Under the pieces are notes generated by a model. That model was not told where the DNA came from. It did no database searches and saw only the letters and a list, made by a program, of their open reading frames with translations. Both the position numbers and the translations under genes were made by a program. 64,000 nucleotides of DNA from Clostridium psychrophilum (GTDB lineage: Bacteria > Bacillota > Clostridia > Clostridiales > Clostridiaceae), in the NCBI RefSeq assembly GCF_018861705.1, contig NZ_JAHLEC010000004.1:31553-95552 (forward strand), in the 5' to 3' direction. Within the stretch, counting starts at the first letter, position 1. Each line of letters starts with the position of its first letter. Below are positions 61,790-64,000 of this stretch, in pieces.

Positions 61790-63753
61790 CTATTTTTCTG
61801 AGCTTCTATTTTCTCATCTAATTCATTTAAATATGTCCACCTAGTCATTAAATGTTCAGTTTCAGTTTTAATTTTCTTTTGTTTTTGAGTTAATTTCTCC
61901 AAATATTCAAAGTCACTACTTCCAGCGTTTATTAATTTATTAACCTCTTGTAGTTCTTCATCTTTTTTTTCAATTACGTCATCAATTTCATCATATTCCT
62001 TTTGCTCTTTAAACGTAAATTTTAACTGTTTGTTTCCATTAGTGTTTTTGTTATTATCTACTGCGACTTCTTTATTTTCATCTCTTTTGTTTTCTTCATT
62101 TTTACCATTGTTGTCTTTTTTATTCAAATCTTTATCATCTTCTAATACCTCTGGATGTTTACCTATGTATTCTTGATACTCAGTATAATTTCCAACAAAT
62201 TGTATTATTTTTTCATTTCCCTCAAAACTAAATATTTGGTCTGATACTCTATCTAAAAAATATCTATCATGTGATACAGTTATAACCACACCATTAAATC
62301 CATCTAAATAATCTTCAAGTACCGCCAATGTTTGAATATCAAAGTCATTAGTTGGCTCGTCTAAAAATAATACATTTGGAGCTTCCATAAGAATTCTTGC
62401 TAAATAAAGTCTTCTCTTTTCTCCACCCGATAAACTAGAAATAAACGAATGCTTAGTACTTCCATCAAATAAAAATCTTTCGAGCATTTGAGATGCAGTA
62501 ATTTGTTCACCATCTGCAGTAGTTATATATTCTGCACCTTCTCGAATATAATCAATTGCCCTAAGGTTTTCATTCATCTCACCATTTTCTTGATGGAAAT
62601 ATCCAATTTTCACTGTTTCTCCCCATTCTATTAGTCCCGAATCTTGTTTTATTACTCTACTTAGAATGTTCATAAGTGTAGATTTACCTATACCATTTGG
62701 ACCAATAATACCCACTTTATCTCTTCTAGTAAATATATGGCTAAAGTTTTTAATTAATTTCTTTTCACCATATGCTTTAGATATATTCTCTACATTAAGA
62801 ATTTTTTTACCAAGCCTAGTAGATGCTGAAGATAATTCTAAATTATCAGTTGTTATATCCACTTTTGCATTTTTGAGCTCACCAAAACGATCGATTCTAG
62901 CTTTTTGCTTTGTACTTCTAGCTTTTGCGCCACGTCTTATCCATGCTAGTTCTTTTTTGAATATACTCTGCCTTTTTCTCTCTAGCGTACCCATTAAAGC
63001 CATTCTTTCAACTTTCTTTTCCAAATACACACTATAGTTACCCTGATAACTATACAAATTACCTTTATCTAATTCAATAATTTTGTTTGTTATTCTATCT
63101 AAAAAGTACCTATCATGAGTAATCATAAGTAGTGCACCTTTTCTTTTATTTAAATACTTCTCTAACCAATCAATTATTTTATTGTCCATATGGTTTGTAG
63201 GCTCATCCAATATCAATAAATCTGATGGCGTAATAAGAGCAGCACATAAAGCTACTTTCTTTCTCTGCCCACCTGAAAGATCACCTATATGCTGTTTAAA
63301 ATCAGTTATTCCAAGCTCGGTTAATATGATTTTGGCATCATTTTGTACTTCCCATCCATTACATGCATCCATTTTATCATTTAAATTCATTAATGAATTT
63401 AGAGTAGATTCACTCTCTGGATTCTCCTGTAATTTTTCTAAAACTACTTCGTATTCACGTATAACTTTCATAACATCAGTATCGCTCTTAAAAATTTGTT
63501 CAAGTACTGTAGCTTCAGAATCAAAATCAGGATTTTGTGATAAATATTCTATATTTACCTTATTTCCCTTTATAACTCTTCCTTCATCAGGAACTTCAAA
63601 TCCAGCTATTATTTTTAAAAAAGTTGATTTGCCAGTACCATTAACTCCTATCAATCCAATTTTATCACCATCATTTATACCTAGTGATACTTTATCAATG
63701 AGTATTTTCTCACTGTAACTTTTACTCACTTCTTCTATTGTTAACAAATTCAT
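61786..63753 (-). CDS. ABC-F family ATPase (Uup/YfmR type)
   Basis: 655 residues from the ATG at 63753, seven bases after AAAGGATGG; an upstream in-frame ATG lacks a site. Two ATP-binding domains: GVNGTGKST, LSGGQRKKVAL and DEPTNHMD; GPNGIGKST, LSGGEKRRLYL and DEPTNDFD. The linker is basic. The C-terminal ~110 residues are a charged linker and a coiled coil (about 575-650), as in Uup. It likely acts on ribosomes or structured DNA/RNA in the cytoplasm. The stop codon lies in repeat copy B. Confidence 0.9.
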   Translation of the reverse strand: MNLLTIEEVSKSYSEKILIDKVSLGINDGDKIGLIGVNGTGKSTFLKIIAGFEVPDEGRVIKGNKVNIEYLSQNPDFDSEATVLEQIFKSDTDVMKVIREYEVVLEKLQENPESESTLNSLMNLNDKMDACNGWEVQNDAKIILTELGITDFKQHIGDLSGGQRKKVALCAALITPSDLLILDEPTNHMDNKIIDWLEKYLNKRKGALLMITHDRYFLDRITNKIIELDKGNLYSYQGNYSVYLEKKVERMALMGTLERKRQSIFKKELAWIRRGAKARSTKQKARIDRFGELKNAKVDITTDNLELSSASTRLGKKILNVENISKAYGEKKLIKNFSHIFTRRDKVGIIGPNGIGKSTLMNILSRVIKQDSGLIEWGETVKIGYFHQENGEMNENLRAIDYIREGAEYITTADGEQITASQMLERFLFDGSTKHSFISSLSGGEKRRLYLARILMEAPNVLFLDEPTNDFDIQTLAVLEDYLDGFNGVVITVSHDRYFLDRVSDQIFSFEGNEKIIQFVGNYTEYQEYIGKHPEVLEDDKDLNKKDNNGKNEENKRDENKEVAVDNNKNTNGNKQLKFTFKEQKEYDEIDDVIEKKDEELQEVNKLINAGSSDFEYLEKLTQKQKKIKTETEHLMTRWTYLNELDEKIEAQKNS

Positions 63754-63934
63754 ACATTTACCATCCTTTTCACGGCATAACACCATACTTTAATTATAAC
63801 CAAATAAATAGCTAAGTGATAGTGGAAATATTTCGAAGACAGTATTTCTCTACCCAAAGTTACATATTATTTATATTCATAGTTCTATATAAGAACAAAA
63901 TCTCCCTACGGTCGAGTAAAAACCCTTATGCCAA

Positions 63935-63976
63935 GCAAATATGATAATCTCATCGTCCTTTGATTATCATATTTGC
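63935..63976. other. Perfect 15-bp inverted repeat near the window end
   Basis: GCAAATATGATAATC pairs with GATTATCATATTTGC over a 12-base loop. Outside it TATGCC (63927-63932) can pair with GGCATA further right. No T tract. The 214 bases after the ABC-F gene hold nothing else recognised; the element may belong to a feature beyond the window. Confidence 0.55.
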
Positions 63977-64000
63977 ATCACATTCTGGGCATAGAACAAT

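Overview
The window is AT-rich (about 30 percent G+C by eye) and reads as a chromosomal piece of a Clostridium-like spore former. It has AGGAGG-type ribosome sites, several TTG/GTG starts, AbrB with a C-terminal Cys pair, DUF4489 and DUF3794/SPOCS proteins, collagen-like exosporium proteins, and a clostridial kdp operon with a split KdpD. I cannot name the species. No tRNA, rRNA, CRISPR array or intact insertion sequence was seen.

Region 1 (1-4260) holds sugar-nucleotide genes. A minus-strand operon runs rfbF, rfbG, an SDR epimerase/reductase, then a TPP-dependent enzyme cut by the window edge; it makes a CDP-deoxysugar. A divergent rfbA starts dTDP-sugar synthesis. Region 2 (4300-34410) is a 30-kb block of probable spore-surface genes: a 1507-residue collagen-like protein, a separate copy of its C-terminal domain, a BclB-like collagen gene broken by two one-base frameshifts, a BclA-like protein, a DUF4489 protein, three giant DUF11 repeat proteins (2441, 2692 and 1135 aa) and two SPOCS-type proteins, one fused to DUF11. 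The Thr-rich Gly-X-Thr repeats beside sugar-nucleotide genes suggest a glycosylated spore surface. A sigma-K-like promoter before rfbF fits this, but is only an inference.

Region 3 (34480-37400) has a small secreted protein, a cell-wall amidase with a TTG start and a lipoprotein with an internal duplication. Region 4 (37470-45970) is the kdp potassium-uptake operon: a 33-aa membrane peptide, kdpF, kdpA, kdpB, kdpC, a response regulator without a DNA-binding domain, a KdpD sensor half without kinase, and a separate membrane histidine kinase.

Region 5 (46200-64000) is mostly housekeeping: endonuclease IV, an M24 peptidase, a DUF6465 protein, a YvrJ peptide, a Gly/Cys-rich spore-type peptide, two ABC-F ATPases, a DEAD-box helicase and RecQ, a LytTR regulator with a degenerate receiver, YajQ, AbrB, a zinc-ribbon membrane protein and a RecB-nuclease/XPD-helicase fusion.

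Six copies of a small repeat family lie between genes (30825, 48602, 49570, 50152, 57452, 61653). They begin and end at TTTAA-type sequence. The three long copies fold into a stem whose arms differ by compensating changes, and three copies touch stop codons. These repeats and the modular spore-surface block are the most unusual content.
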